Origin: Ectocarpus siliculosus
Lineage: Eukaryota > Sar > Phaeophyceae > Ectocarpales > Ectocarpaceae
Direction of reading: 5' to 3'
Length of the DNA: 64,000 nt
Assembly (NCBI GenBank): GCA_000310025.1
Contig: FN648673.1
Span: 19,893-83,892 of the forward strand
A program made the position numbers and the translations under genes. The notes beneath the pieces are model-generated. The model did no database searches. It worked only from the letters and a program-made list of their open reading frames with translations, and had not been told where the DNA came from. This document shows positions 20,602-31,372 of this stretch, in pieces. The first letter of the stretch is position 1, and the number at the start of each line of letters is the position of its first letter.

Positions 20602-20820
20602 GGTGATGTTGAAACGTTTACTTGTGGTCGATGGCAGCGGGATGTGATTGTGTGTACGTCTGTACCGGTCGCAGCCTTGGGCAAGACTGTCGGGAATGTT
20701 TATGCGGAGACCGGAGAAAGATCTTGACGTTCCGTTCGAAATGTCAAGTTACGCTCGAGTGGTGTGGTTGTGGATTGCTGGGTGTATCATGGACGGCACG
20801 ATTTTTGCCCGTCCTTATAC

Positions 20821-21901
20821 ACCGCTTTTTATGGTAGCACAATGCTGCAAAAAAACACTGCATTTCTGCAACATTTCTTGCAGCTTTGCTAATGTACGCT
20901 CAGTATGGGAGCTAAAAGATGCATGAAAAGTTCTGCAACTTTTTTTCCGGAGCGAAAAGCTGCAATCTGGTCAAAACGTTTTGCAGCTTTTATCGAGTCG
21001 GGAAGGGGCGAGAAAAGCTGCACGACCAAAACTATGCCGGTTCACGTCAAGCTGCTATCCCCACCGCACATGTAGACCCTCTCCAGCACGGATTGTGGGA
21101 AGGCTGTGATGACCGAGATCTCGACGATTACTCAACGACTTGCCTCATGAATGATATCTGGAAGGAGGTGATGCCATGGGCTGTTGGGCAGTGCCAAGGC
21201 TTGGGGCCGTGAGGTGCCTAATGCGCCGGGAAAAAACGTTTGTGCTGTGCACAACCGTCAACGGCCGCAAGCTGTTAGTTCAAGTTCGATATTTTTTACC
21301 GCCACGGGTTTGGCTATCCATCGACAACTTTCCGAAGGAGGAAGCAACAGCAATAGCAAGGCCGCTCGGTGGGAGGTCGCTCTCTGCTCCATCTTTCATG
21401 CACAAGGTTTGGTGCCGTGGGGTATCGTGCGCATCGGGAAAACGGTTTTGATCGACCCCAAAGTACCCACGTCAGAGAGCAGTTGGTTCAAGTTCGCAGG
21501 GATTGTGTGCGCATGGTTTGGCTTTCAAGCGATAACTTTTCGAAGGAGAAGGTAAGAGCAACAGCAATGCCACCCCGAGGAAGCTAGCTCTACCCAGCAT
21601 CTTTCTGGTACCAGGTTAGATGCCTTGGGGTATCGTGAGTGTGAAGAAAAATGGTTGCAACTACACCCTCTCCCGCACGCTTTGACCGGTTCTTTCGAGG
21701 TGCAACATGAAAGGCGCGTGCCTTCTTCTCGCCGTTTCCAATATATATAATACATATAATATATATCACGCCTCCGTATTGCGCCAATCCCGTGCACAAA
21801 ACTCTCTTCGTCCCACAAATAGCGTGCATCACAAGTTCCATTGACAAAGTTTGGAAGAAAAGCAGCTTTTCTTGCAACATTGTGCTTCCACAAAAAGCGG
21901 T
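20821..21901. mobile_element. Possible TIR-bounded element (~1.08 kb)
   Basis: accgctttttatggtagcac (20821-20840, continuing to 20850) matches the reverse complement of 21872-21901 at 27 of 30 positions. No target duplication is clear. No transposase frame is present. Inside are an 11-bp perfect hairpin (aaaagctgcaa 20955-20965 with ttgcagctttt 20981-20991) and a tandem duplication. Could be a MITE or simply an inverted duplication. Confidence 0.45.
21260..21660 (+). repeat. Two diverged direct copies of a ~210-bp unit
   Basis: Copies start near 21270 and 21480. Both run 'gttggttcaagttcg'-like, then 'gtttggct.tc', 'caacttt(t)cgaaggag', 'caacagcaat', 'catctttc', 'aggtt' and '.tggggtatcgtg'. 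Confidence 0.65.
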
Positions 21902-24900
21902 AATACTACCCTCGCGGGTGCTTTACGTAACTTACCCCGAATGCAGGGGAGTGTGGTGGTGAACTGCCGTGAACCGCTGTGCACAGGGTGCTTTTCCCCG
22001 TGATGGTGTTCTGCAAAACACACTCACACGCACTCGCCATGTAGGCGGTGCCAAAGCTGAAGGAATGGGTGGAGTGATATCGTAAAGACGCATTCGCGGC
22101 TGTGCCGTATCGTGCTGTGTGAGCATGTGCTGTACAAACTGCTTGTTTAGATTCGGCATATATATGCATATGTCCAGATCGCAACTACAGTATTGCCGCT
22201 GACAGACGTGCTCCAGTGTATATGTGCTGGACTGCCGTTCTCCACGACGCGTTATGCAGTGAGGACGCTCCCGGTTTATTGGCATGGCATCTTACATGGT
22301 CGGCGCCGTACTCATATCCGCCAAAGACTCAACCCAGTCACACAACAACTATACTCATATCCGCCAAGACTCCGCACACTTACACAGCTGCAAACAAAAC
22401 GGAACAAAACAGCGGATTTGTCGGTTCATACTATTATTATGACCGTAGTCTATTTTCAAGGCAAATGACCGACGGTCGACGACGACCTTCTGCGAGAATT
22501 TTGTTGGGGTGATTCGTTCGGTGCTGTCCTCATATCAAGCTACAACATGGTATCGAACGCAAGCAGTACCTCATGGCGTGTGAAGTGCAGGGCCGGGCCC
22601 GTCGATGAAGCTAGGGGCCGCGGATAGGACTACGGCAGGCGACCCGATGGTTTTCAGGAGTGTAGCGCAGCTTCACGGCAACTTGTCGAGGAAAACGCGA
22701 CCTTTACTCAATTTGCATGTTGCCAGGTGGTACGTTTAGGCACTTTGGGATTTTGTTCGAGCTTGGCGACGCCTTTTAGAGCCCCTCAAACCAGAGTCGG
22801 TGTATGCCTGATGGTCCTAGTATCGTCGCGTGGCTAGCATGCAAGGGGGTGCTGTTTCCAACCAAACAACAGGAGTCAAGCTGTTCAGCTCTGCCCACCA
22901 TCTCCTTAACTGAGACGAAGTGAAGTATCAAGCGCACACGCACGCCTGAAGGACTTAACCACCCTCATTTTCGACAACGTTTGCAGAATGAGTGGAAAAA
23001 TGACCTGGGAACAGGTATTGTACCAAGTATGTCTAGCATATGTACTTTTACTACTGGTGTAGCGAGCGTTTCGCATTATCAAAACCAAAGGTTGCTACGT
23101 CGGGACCCCTCTGTACTCGACCGAAAGAAACGAGTCGCTATGTCCATCAGATCATAGCACACCCGTTGTTTATGCGGGTCTGACAAAGTGCAACGTACCC
23201 AACCCACCCACCCCTATCCAACTTCGCTTGGACACGAACCGTATCCGAGCGAAATTGAAGACACAGCGACTGTTTGTGGTGGCGTGTGCATACACGTTGA
23301 AGGGATCGTATGGGTCTTTTCAAGCACAAGACGCCAGCCCCTCCGGAATGGCAGGGTTTCTTCGCTACGAAACGGCGTTCAACAAGCAGGGCATAATATC
23401 ATTCATGATTTTTCGTGAGAGAGTCCTCCCACCCCAACTCCTTCCTGCACGAGATGTATGAGAACACAAGATGAACGAAAACAAGCCAAAACCAAAGTAG
23501 ACGCCGCCTGACGCCAACGAGCAGCACATAAATCGAGGAAGACCTTGCTATAACCCTGTCTTGCTGCCCTGTAAAGCTATACAAGGGTACTGAACGGCCA
23601 CGGGGGCCCGCATCGCAAGCGAAAGTAATGTACGACGGTGAAAGGGAGATAATAAGAAGACAGCGAAGTTGGAAAGCTGATGAGAATCTGTTCCCGTGCT
23701 CGGGTGAGACTGAAAAGGCGAAGCACAATGTAATGCATGCTGAGAACGCACGGGTACCTGTATGTGCAGGTGACGAAGGCTTGCCCACAGAAAGAGAATT
23801 TGTGTGGAGATACTAGTATTTACTGTCAGTAAACCAGATAACGGCTCGGTGCTGGAGGATCCGAAAAAAACATGCGGAAGAGGAAACAAAGCAACACCGC
23901 GAAGATTGACTGCAACATCTACGCCGAGCAGTGCCGTTAAAACCACCGGGAAGGCTACTGTAGCAGCCACGTACCTACCCGCGTTTTTGCAACGATCGAT
24001 GCTCATGCTTGCACTACAGTAATGCAATATACAACTTCGAGAAGAAAGAGATAACTCCGAGGAAACCTATGTAATAAGCAAGAGAGAAGAATCGAAACCC
24101 GACCTCCAACTCTGATCGAACGGGGTGTAGATTAAAGATGAGAGTGCAAGGATATCCCATAGTCTATTCGACAAAACTACGGACTAATGTGAAACGAACA
24201 CAACACGAGCTCAACGGATGGAAGATATTGTGCCTACGATATAGCTACTTGTGCCCAAAGGGTACAACCCGACCGAAAACGACCCAAAAGGGCATGAAAC
24301 GCGAGTCAATCAAAATCTGACATGAAAGCGGACGTCGTGACGTCTGTTTGCAGTAAAACGCTTTGGTCCCTCTTTCAAGTTAAACCCCAACGCTATGCAT
24401 CTACGTAGCTTATGGAGGCAACTAAAGGGTCCCCCGCTCGTTGCAGCCCGAATGACACGCAAGGTGTTAGCACACAAACGGCGACATTGATGATGCAGGG
24501 CTTTCCAAAGTTGACTGTATTCTATGTCTATGAGTGGGGCGAAAGCGTGCGTGACTAAATGTTCGTGAACGTGAGACCGCCCGCACTGAGGGAACGAAAG
24601 GCGCAAGGTATGCGCCTTGGCGTTCCCCTAGCAACCTGCATAATGTATCTTCGTCAAAACAACCATGTCCTCAGAGTTACTTGCGTACCCGCGAGTTCCA
24701 CAATGCAAATGGCTCCATGGAGTAAAGGGATCCAACGTCAAATCGAAACATGTACGGTCCAACGTTTGTTTCCTTGGACACGGGTGAACAGCAGCAGTCA
24801 TACCGAACAAAAGCCTTTCCGGCAACTGGGTTCGCTTGGCACTAACGCCCTGGTGAGTGACGATGAAAGTGCTGGTGATACCCGTTAACCACAAAGGACA

Positions 24901-25979
24901 GTTCTCTGACTGTGTCGAGTTTGAACTGAAGAATGTGTGGCTTGCCGTCGAGTACAACATCTTCCCTACATCGTTAAGGTGTTGTAGACAACAACACATT
25001 TTTGCGGTTCCGTGTGAAGAATGTTCTTGACAAAATCTGCGCGGCTCCGCTGAGCTATAGCGGCTTGCGCACAGCACACCCCGGCTGAGAGTGAACGTGC
25101 GTCATGTTGGGTGTGGCGTGCGTCAAAGGAAGTTCACGAATGCAAAGTACAGCTGTTGTAAGCATTTCGCGTTGGAACGGACAGGCGAGGCACGGCGTGT
25201 TGCGTGATGACCGCGGTCGGTGTCGTTTGCATACTGCTGTTGACATGTAGCAGGGGAAGGCATGTTCTCTCCGCTGCGTAAAGAAGTGTTGCAGACGATG
25301 TGTCTACTTCTTCAAGACTTGACGGCCTTCCGTACGCGTTGTTTGGCTGGGTTAACGAAATCCTGGAATCGTGGGGTGACCACATGCAGAACTCATACAT
25401 ACAAGACGTGTTGAGAGCGAATTTGGCTTTTGTTTGCATTGCGGAGACAACGGAATTTCTCTGTGCTGTTAACCCTGTGCTCCTCCTGTGCTTCGCTGCT
25501 GGTGTGCACATGCGGCTGTCATGCATGTCCCACGGATTGACCAAGCGCCATACTCGTGTACTCGCAACGCGCAACTTAACGTCCGAACCGTCACATATGT
25601 ATGTGAGACGTGCTTGACGTAAGGTCCACACGGATCTGCCACGTACCCACGCCACAGACGATGTGTGTGCTGTACAGCGGCTAGAACTAACCGTGGGTTT
25701 GTGCTCTGCTCAAGATACCGCATATTTGTCTACAATTCTTCACCACGCTCATCCGATCACGACCAATGCTAAAGTGTGAGAGTCCCTGTTCCGTTGGTCA
25801 AAGGTTTTGGCGGTTGGGGGCAACCCAAGGCCGTCCCATTAAGTCTCACACAACAACAAAGGTGTGCGGCGTGCGCAAGAAATAAACGTCCAAAAAATCT
25901 CCACCTATTCTATCTTCAAGTAGTGTCACGTACCCTTTTCTGGGAGTATTTAACTTGGGGCGATCTACCGTAACGAACA
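21902..25979. other. About 4 kb without a recognised gene
   Basis: Several frames of 90-173 codons (for example minus 23548-24027 and 25134-25655, plus 25300-25617) show no domain, codon bias or splice structure. 'tactcatatccgccaa' is duplicated at about 22310 and 22350. Confidence 0.4.
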
Positions 25980-26021
25980 TGCAGAAAGACGTTCCTATAT
26001 CCCCCGCCCCCACCAACTCCA

Positions 26022-26225
26022 TTCCCCCCCCGATGTTTGCCATCGGGGTTGCGTTTTCGTCGCTTGGCAACGCCGTTGTAAAACATGCCACCCCCCCCGG
26101 TGTTTGCCATCGGGGTCGGGTTTTCGTCGCTTGACAACGACGTTGTAAAACAAGCCGCCCCCCCGTTGTTTGCCATCGGGGTTGGGTTTCGTCGATTCGC
26201 AGCGATGCTGTAAAACAATCCGATT
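26022..26225. repeat. Three tandem copies of a ~68-bp unit
   Basis: Each copy has a C run, 'tgtttgccatcggggt', 'gggtttcgtcg' variants, 'caacg.cg' and 'ttgtaaaaca'. Copies begin near 26024, 26093 and 26158 and differ by a few bases. Confidence 0.85.
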
Positions 26226-26259
26226 CAATTCGGTAGCTCGGCAACCAGGTTACCACTTT

Positions 26260-26540
26260 TGTTTTAGGAAGGTTTGTTCGAAGAGCAGATAGAATAAACT
26301 GGTGTTTATTTTGTAACAGTCGAATTAGAATTTGGCTTCATTTTCTATCGGAAACCCAGGGTCACGGTGTTTGGATTTATTATTGTAGTCTATAGCTGGG
26401 GGTGTCATTCCGTGATCGAGTCCACGCAGGGGCTGTAGCAAAGTCGGGTAACGTGTGAGAGCTACAGAGCGCGTGAAGCAACGGAAGGACAGCAGCAGCA
26501 GCCTAACGCAGTAGCGGCGGCAGTATAGAAAAAGGACGGG
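26260..26540 (+). repeat. Dispersed repeat F, copy 2
   Basis: Same ordered blocks as 16170-16450, including 'ctacagagcgcgtgaagcaa' then 'cggaaggacagcagc'. Confidence 0.45.
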
Positions 26541-27239
26541 ATGGGACGCGGCGCAAGCATTGGGGAAGCGACCAGCGCGCGCTCGGGACCCTCCATATAA
26601 GGTGTGTAATCGGGTCTGTGTCCAACATCCATCGTGTCTGCCGTGTTCCTTCCCGCGCCCCGCTACTCTTGTGACCTCACCGCTGCGTGCATTAGCACGG
26701 GGGGGGAGGGTGCAGTAAGATAAGCGGCGTACCGCAGTCCCTCTCGCCACGCCGTTCAGATAGGTACCCTCCCACACATGGGATGCGGTTCCCGACATGT
26801 ACTCTCGCTGAAGAAATAATTCAACGGAAGAAACGCGCTGCTGTACGATAGCAGCCATTGTACTGCACGGGGTGGAGAAACCTTGCGGCATCGGACATAA
26901 CCAATCGACCCGCGGCAGTGGGGCACGAGGCGTGTGCTGTCAAGAGTATGCACATGGTGCAGGTGCCTTGTTCTCTGTTTCCCGCGGCTCACTCGGGACT
27001 ACTTGCCGGTACCTGGTCTGTGCCGCGCACAGACGGATAATGTTGTAGCCGAATGGATCGACGATAATATGCTCACGTAAGCTATCGTCTCCACTGATGG
27101 CATTGACCAGTCCTACGGTATACAAAGCGGCCGCATACGCAATAGGAAAGTGCATACAACAGCATTCACGGGAACGGATAAAAGGAAGGGAAGTAAAAAC
27201 CGTGTTGTTGGCGAGTGGAAGTTAACCGATCTCAACGCG
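26541..27239. other. No recognised gene
   Basis: Frames in this stretch lack coding support. Confidence 0.35.
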
Positions 27240-27838
27240 AAAAAAAAAAAAAAAAAAAGTCGTACACGTATCAGCACGGGACGCGCCAATGAGTGGAAGC
27301 AACCGTGTTGCATGTGTGCTGTCAGCCTCAGCACGGGACGCGCCAACGAGTGGAAGCACCCGCGCTGTTGGCGAATTCAACGCATCGGAAGGAAAAAGAC
27401 CACAAATAATCTGTCCGTACGGGACGCGCCAATGAGTGGAAGCACTCGTGCTGTTGGCGAGCAGAGTTAACCGATCTCAACGGAAAAAAAAAAAAGCCGT
27501 ACACATATCAGCACGGGACGCGCCAATGCGTGGAAGCACCCGTGCTGTTGGCAAGTAGAGTTTACCGTAATGTGTTGCATGTGTGCTGTCAGCCTCAGCA
27601 CGGGACGCGCCAAAGAGTGGAAGCAACCGTGCTGCATGTGTGCTGTCAGCCTCAGCTTGGGACGCGCCAACGAGTGGAAGCACCCGCGCTGTTGGCGAGT
27701 AGAGTTCACCGAATTCAACGCATCGGAAGGAAAAATACCACAAATAAATAATGTATCAGTACGGGACGCGCCAATGAGTGGAAGCACCGTGCTGCATATG
27801 TGATGTCAGCCTCAGCACGGGACGCGCCTTTTTTTTGC
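27240..27838 (+). repeat. Satellite family B, block 2
   Basis: Core 'cagcacgggacgcgccaa' followed by 'gagtggaagcacccgtgctg' and 'ttggcgag' occurs near 27272, 27329, 27418, 27509, 27597, 27655, 27760 and 27815, with A-rich stretches (27240-27258, 27483-27494) and 'gaattcaacgcatcggaagg' between some copies. Related to block 1 (9955-12640) by the shared 'cacg.(g/a)a.gcgcc...gagtgg' order. The core contains interleaved complementary segments, described under findings. Confidence 0.8.
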
Positions 27839-27984
27839 GGTAACCATGAATGGTGGTCGAGTAGATCATGTTGTGCGGGGTCGAGAACCCTCACTCCGCG
27901 CAAAGGGGATAATCGCACGTTGTGTTAAATTGGTCAAGCACCCTCGAGGCAGTTACACAGCGCTTCAAACTGTCTCTGGAAGTG

Positions 27985-28080
27985 AAAGCGCCAGAAAAAA
28001 AATTAAGTCATACGCAGCTGTCATTCGTACGCAAGGAGGTAAGCACAAGATGCCGAACGCCCTTAGCAGGGTGGAGCGCA
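27985..28080 (+). pseudogene. Possible RNase H tail of a Ty3-type element
   Basis: A short stretch reads KIKSYAAVIRTQGGKHKMPNALSRVE over two pieces (KIKSYAAVIRTQGGKHK, MPNALSRVE), which resembles the Ty3 RNase H end 'G-K-x-N-x2-DALSR'. No other pol block is attached, and the catalytic Asp is replaced by Asn. Weak evidence. Confidence 0.25.
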
Positions 28081-28131
28081 CCCTTCATGCGATTCGCCGA
28101 ATACCTCACGGCGCTTCGCGCTTGGTGATGT

Positions 28132-28955
28132 GAGAGCCTGGTCCGGTGAGAACCCGGCGTGCTCCGTCCCGGCTTTGTAGGGATGCGAGGTCAATGGTCC
28201 AACGACTACGGCATGCACGACTATGAGTACACCCCCCCCACCACCAACTCCATGGCGCCACTGCACACTCCTGGCCACCAGTTCGCTAGGAGGTTCAGGC
28301 TTAACCCGTTCGAATCCAACACAAGGATCTACACGTGCGCATGGCACGCCAAGTTTCTGGCTGGGTGTCATCCTCACCAACTCGCAACGAACACCTTTAG
28401 GGCGGCTATCGTGCAGTCTTCGTCACGATTTATGCGCCGGTCGAGGGCTCTTCTACGAACAGTTGAAAATAACCTGAGTCCATGTGGGCATCACTCTCCC
28501 ACGAGATATAAGCTGCCAGGTTGTCAAACCAGATTGTGATGCTCCTTTGATTGACGTTTCACATGACCCGCACACCTTAAATGGGTCGAAGTTGTTTTTT
28601 GTTTGTCGAGCTGACGCCAGGGCTTAGTCAACCGAAAGAGGGGGTGGACGTCTTGGTGGACGTACGGTACGTAAACTGCTGGGAGCAAGCGCGATGAACC
28701 TACACATTTATTGTTTTTTGTGATCTGTGTTTTTTGGTGCGTTCGTGTGTGGGAGCGTAGATTGGTATATGCATACGATATGGGGCGGTATTCAGGCAAG
28801 GCGTATATAATATGTGTTGAAGGGGGTCATCTTCGTACTGTATTCAGAGCAAACCGGTCGTAAAAAAATCACTCATACCTGAAGAGAAACAAGTACGCTC
28901 ATCCTCGTTATAGCATTACCTGGCCACCCGAATCGCGTGAATGTAACCCAGTCTC
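28132..28955. other. No recognised gene
   Basis: A plus frame near 28510-28615 (CQVVKPDCDAPLIDVSHDP) looks protein-like but is short and unplaced. Confidence 0.3.
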
Positions 28956-28959
28956 GACG

Positions 28960-29165
28960 CTTTGGGGTACCCGGAACATATTGCGTACTACGCCCCCCCC
29001 TCGAACGAGAGGAGGCGCACATGTTACCACTCTGTGTAAGTCCTGTGTTCACAGAGTTTCAGCGTGCCAGAGAGCGAGAGAAAGAGAGTAGGGCAAAGGA
29101 AACGAGCGAGGTGGACACAAGGAAGGCTTCTACAATAGTGAAGTGCCTACCTCAGGTGCCGACCA
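28960..29165 (+). repeat. Dispersed repeat E, copy 1
   Basis: Starts 'ggggtacccggaac', then 'attgcgtact', 'cccccctcg..cgagaggagg', 'gttacca', 'cacagagt.t.agcgtgccag', a GA-rich part, 'agcgaggtgg.cac' and 'gaaggcttct'. About 80 percent like 34125-34310 by eye. Family A monomers follow within 300 bp, as they do at copy 2. Confidence 0.7.
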
Positions 29166-29439
29166 CAAGTTGAGCCTTTTCTGGCAGCCCTCCTCTTGCG
29201 CTTGAGAAATGGGGTAGTTACGGACAAACCGGGGTCCTGGTCGGGAGTGCCGAGCGGAGAAGAGAGCAAGGACGCCAGGCGCCAGCAAGTGTGGCATCTA
29301 GGGCGCAGCACAGAGCGGTACGTGTGGCGATGTGACGGCAATGAGGACAGAGGTGAAGTAGAAAGAGTACAAATCCACACCCGTGTGGAGGAGAGAGAAC
29401 CCCGATGGATCGGTCTGTAGAGGAGAGAGAAAACCAGCT

Positions 29440-30290
29440 GCTATTGAGTTGATGGTCCTGTTTGTCAACAGGACCAGTGTTACCTACTAGGGTTGTCGCC
29501 TTTGGGCGATTCACGAGAAAGAGTACAACCGCCGGAACCACAACATATATATAGTGCTTGGCGGCGGTGGTTGGTGGGCTTGTTTTTTACTAGCGACATC
29601 CAAAAAGGTTGTCACCTTTGGGGCGATTCACGCAGCAAGAGAGGGTACATGCCGGGACCACACGCATAAATGTAGTACGTAGCGTCCGTGGTCGGTGGTC
29701 TTGTTTTTCAAAAACATCATCTACTAGGATTGTCGCCATGAGGTTAACGCAACGATAAAGAGAGAATGACTGCCGGAACCACACGCATGAATAGTGTGTG
29801 GCGGCTATCGTTGGTGGTTTTTATTTCAACAGCGATACCTACCAGGGGTATTCTCTTGGGGGCGATTCACGCTTGAATACAGAAAGTCTAAATTCCGGAG
29901 CCAACACATGAATAGTGTCTGGCGGCCGTGGTTGGTGGATCTGTTTTTCAACAACGCTACTTACCAGGGTTGTAACCTTGGGGGCGATTCACGCACAAAC
30001 ACGAAGAGCGGAAAAGCCGGAACCATAAACACATGAGTAGTGTTTGGCGCCCGTCGTTGTAGGCTTGTTTTCTTTATCAGCGCTACCTACCGCAGGGTTG
30101 TTGCCTTCGGGCGATTCACGCATGCATAGAGAGTGTAAATGCAGGAACCACACACATGAATAAGGTGTGGCGGCCGTGGTTGGTAGATTGGTTTTTCATC
30201 AGTGTTACCTACCAGCGTCCATATGCACCATGTTGCACGTGATTCACTGACTAAACACATCAATGGTGTTTTATGGCCGAGGTCTGGTTC
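29440..30290 (+). repeat. Satellite family A, block 1
   Basis: About seven monomers of roughly 121 bp. Landmarks per monomer: 'ctacctaccagggttgtcgc', 'gcgattcacgca', 'gccggaaccacac', a short loop, 'gtgtggcggccgtggttggt', then 'cttgtttttcaaca'. Each carries the bulged hairpin described under findings. The first monomer is preceded by a perfect hairpin (tggtcctgtt 29453-29462 with aacaggacca 29467-29476). Confidence 0.9.
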
Positions 30291-30769
30291 ACACAACATG
30301 TGGTATCTGCTCTACTATAACTGCACAACGTTAGCGACTGCTGGCTGCTGACACCGGTACCATTCTGCAGCACCCTACAGACCTCGCGTGCACACACAAT
30401 CTTGTCATAGCTTAGGTACGACTACTTTCGTCCATGTTGCCTGCAGCGAACACAGAAGGGATAAAACTTGGCTTCCGTCTACAAGGACACGTAACAACTA
30501 TCCCTGACAACTTCTGTTGGTGTGAGTGCGTGTGTAGTCGGATTTGTAGACGAGATGACTGTTTCAGGTGCCCTGCACAGAGGTATGCGTTGGGTGGTAC
30601 GGCCAGAGAATGGGTGTGCGGAGCCCCCGCGTCAGCTGTGGTGCTCGTGGCACTCCCTGCTCTTTCTTCCCAATCGGGTGTGAGTGATAACAAGTTTTAA
30701 AACATCAAGCACTACAGTCACTACAAAGACAACAAGGGCATACCACCTAGGGTTGACGAATAACTATTA
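30291..30769. other. No recognised gene
   Basis: A plus frame at 30434-30700 is Cys-rich but has no recognised pattern. Confidence 0.35.
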
Positions 30770-31372
30770 TATGTTAAAGGTTGGGTAGTGCAAGCTCTGA
30801 AATATGACCAAGCTCACGGAGCTTCGAGGCAAACAGTGGAGAAATAGCCGTGAATCCCAGAAACCAATGCGTGCTGCACTTGCTAAAGGTTGGGGCACTG
30901 GCATATGGCGGTTGGGGGCAACAAAACGAGCAAGTATCCCGGAGGGCAGGAAGAGGAAGCTAGACGAATGAGAAGGAGCCGTGTACAATGGTGTCCAGCA
31001 CGGTACGAAATAGCAAGTCGGGGGGCAATCGGGGGAAGGTACGGTGTGGGGGTAGTCAAGAGCAGGAGCTAATCCCATTGAGTAGTGTCATGGTGACCTC
31101 AAATTTGGCGAAAAAATTGGGAGTTGGTCATGTGAGACTATACTGTGCGCAGTAAGATTGGTTCCCTCCACCGCAGGAAAGAGCACCCTCGGTTGCTGTT
31201 TGGAGGGGAGAGAGAGGGACAGATTTTGTTCGGAGGAAGGCAGAAGCATGAAAAGAAAGGCCGCAAAAAGGTGTCGTCGGGAAACACACGTCCTCTCTAC
31301 CAGTTTGGTAACTCTTCCCTCGGACTTAAGAAAATAATAATAAACGCGAAAGAGAAGAGAACAATAAAGCTG
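30770..31372 (+). repeat. Dispersed repeat G, copy 1 (LTR-like)
   Basis: Shares with 39379-40017 'gttaaaggttg', 'gagcttcgaggcaaa', 'gtgaatcccag', 'gttgggggcaaca', 'tcccg.agggc.ggaag', 'ggttccctccaccgcagga' and 'gttgctgtttggaggg', ending at 'gaaagag..aacaataaa'. Length and terminal AATAAA suggest an LTR, but no internal domains are attached. Confidence 0.65.

Noticed and set aside
23548-25655. Minus frames of 159 and 173 codons
   Set aside because: No domain, codon bias, start context or splice structure.
26325-26891. 188-codon minus frame
   Set aside because: Overlaps dispersed repeat F and has no coding evidence.
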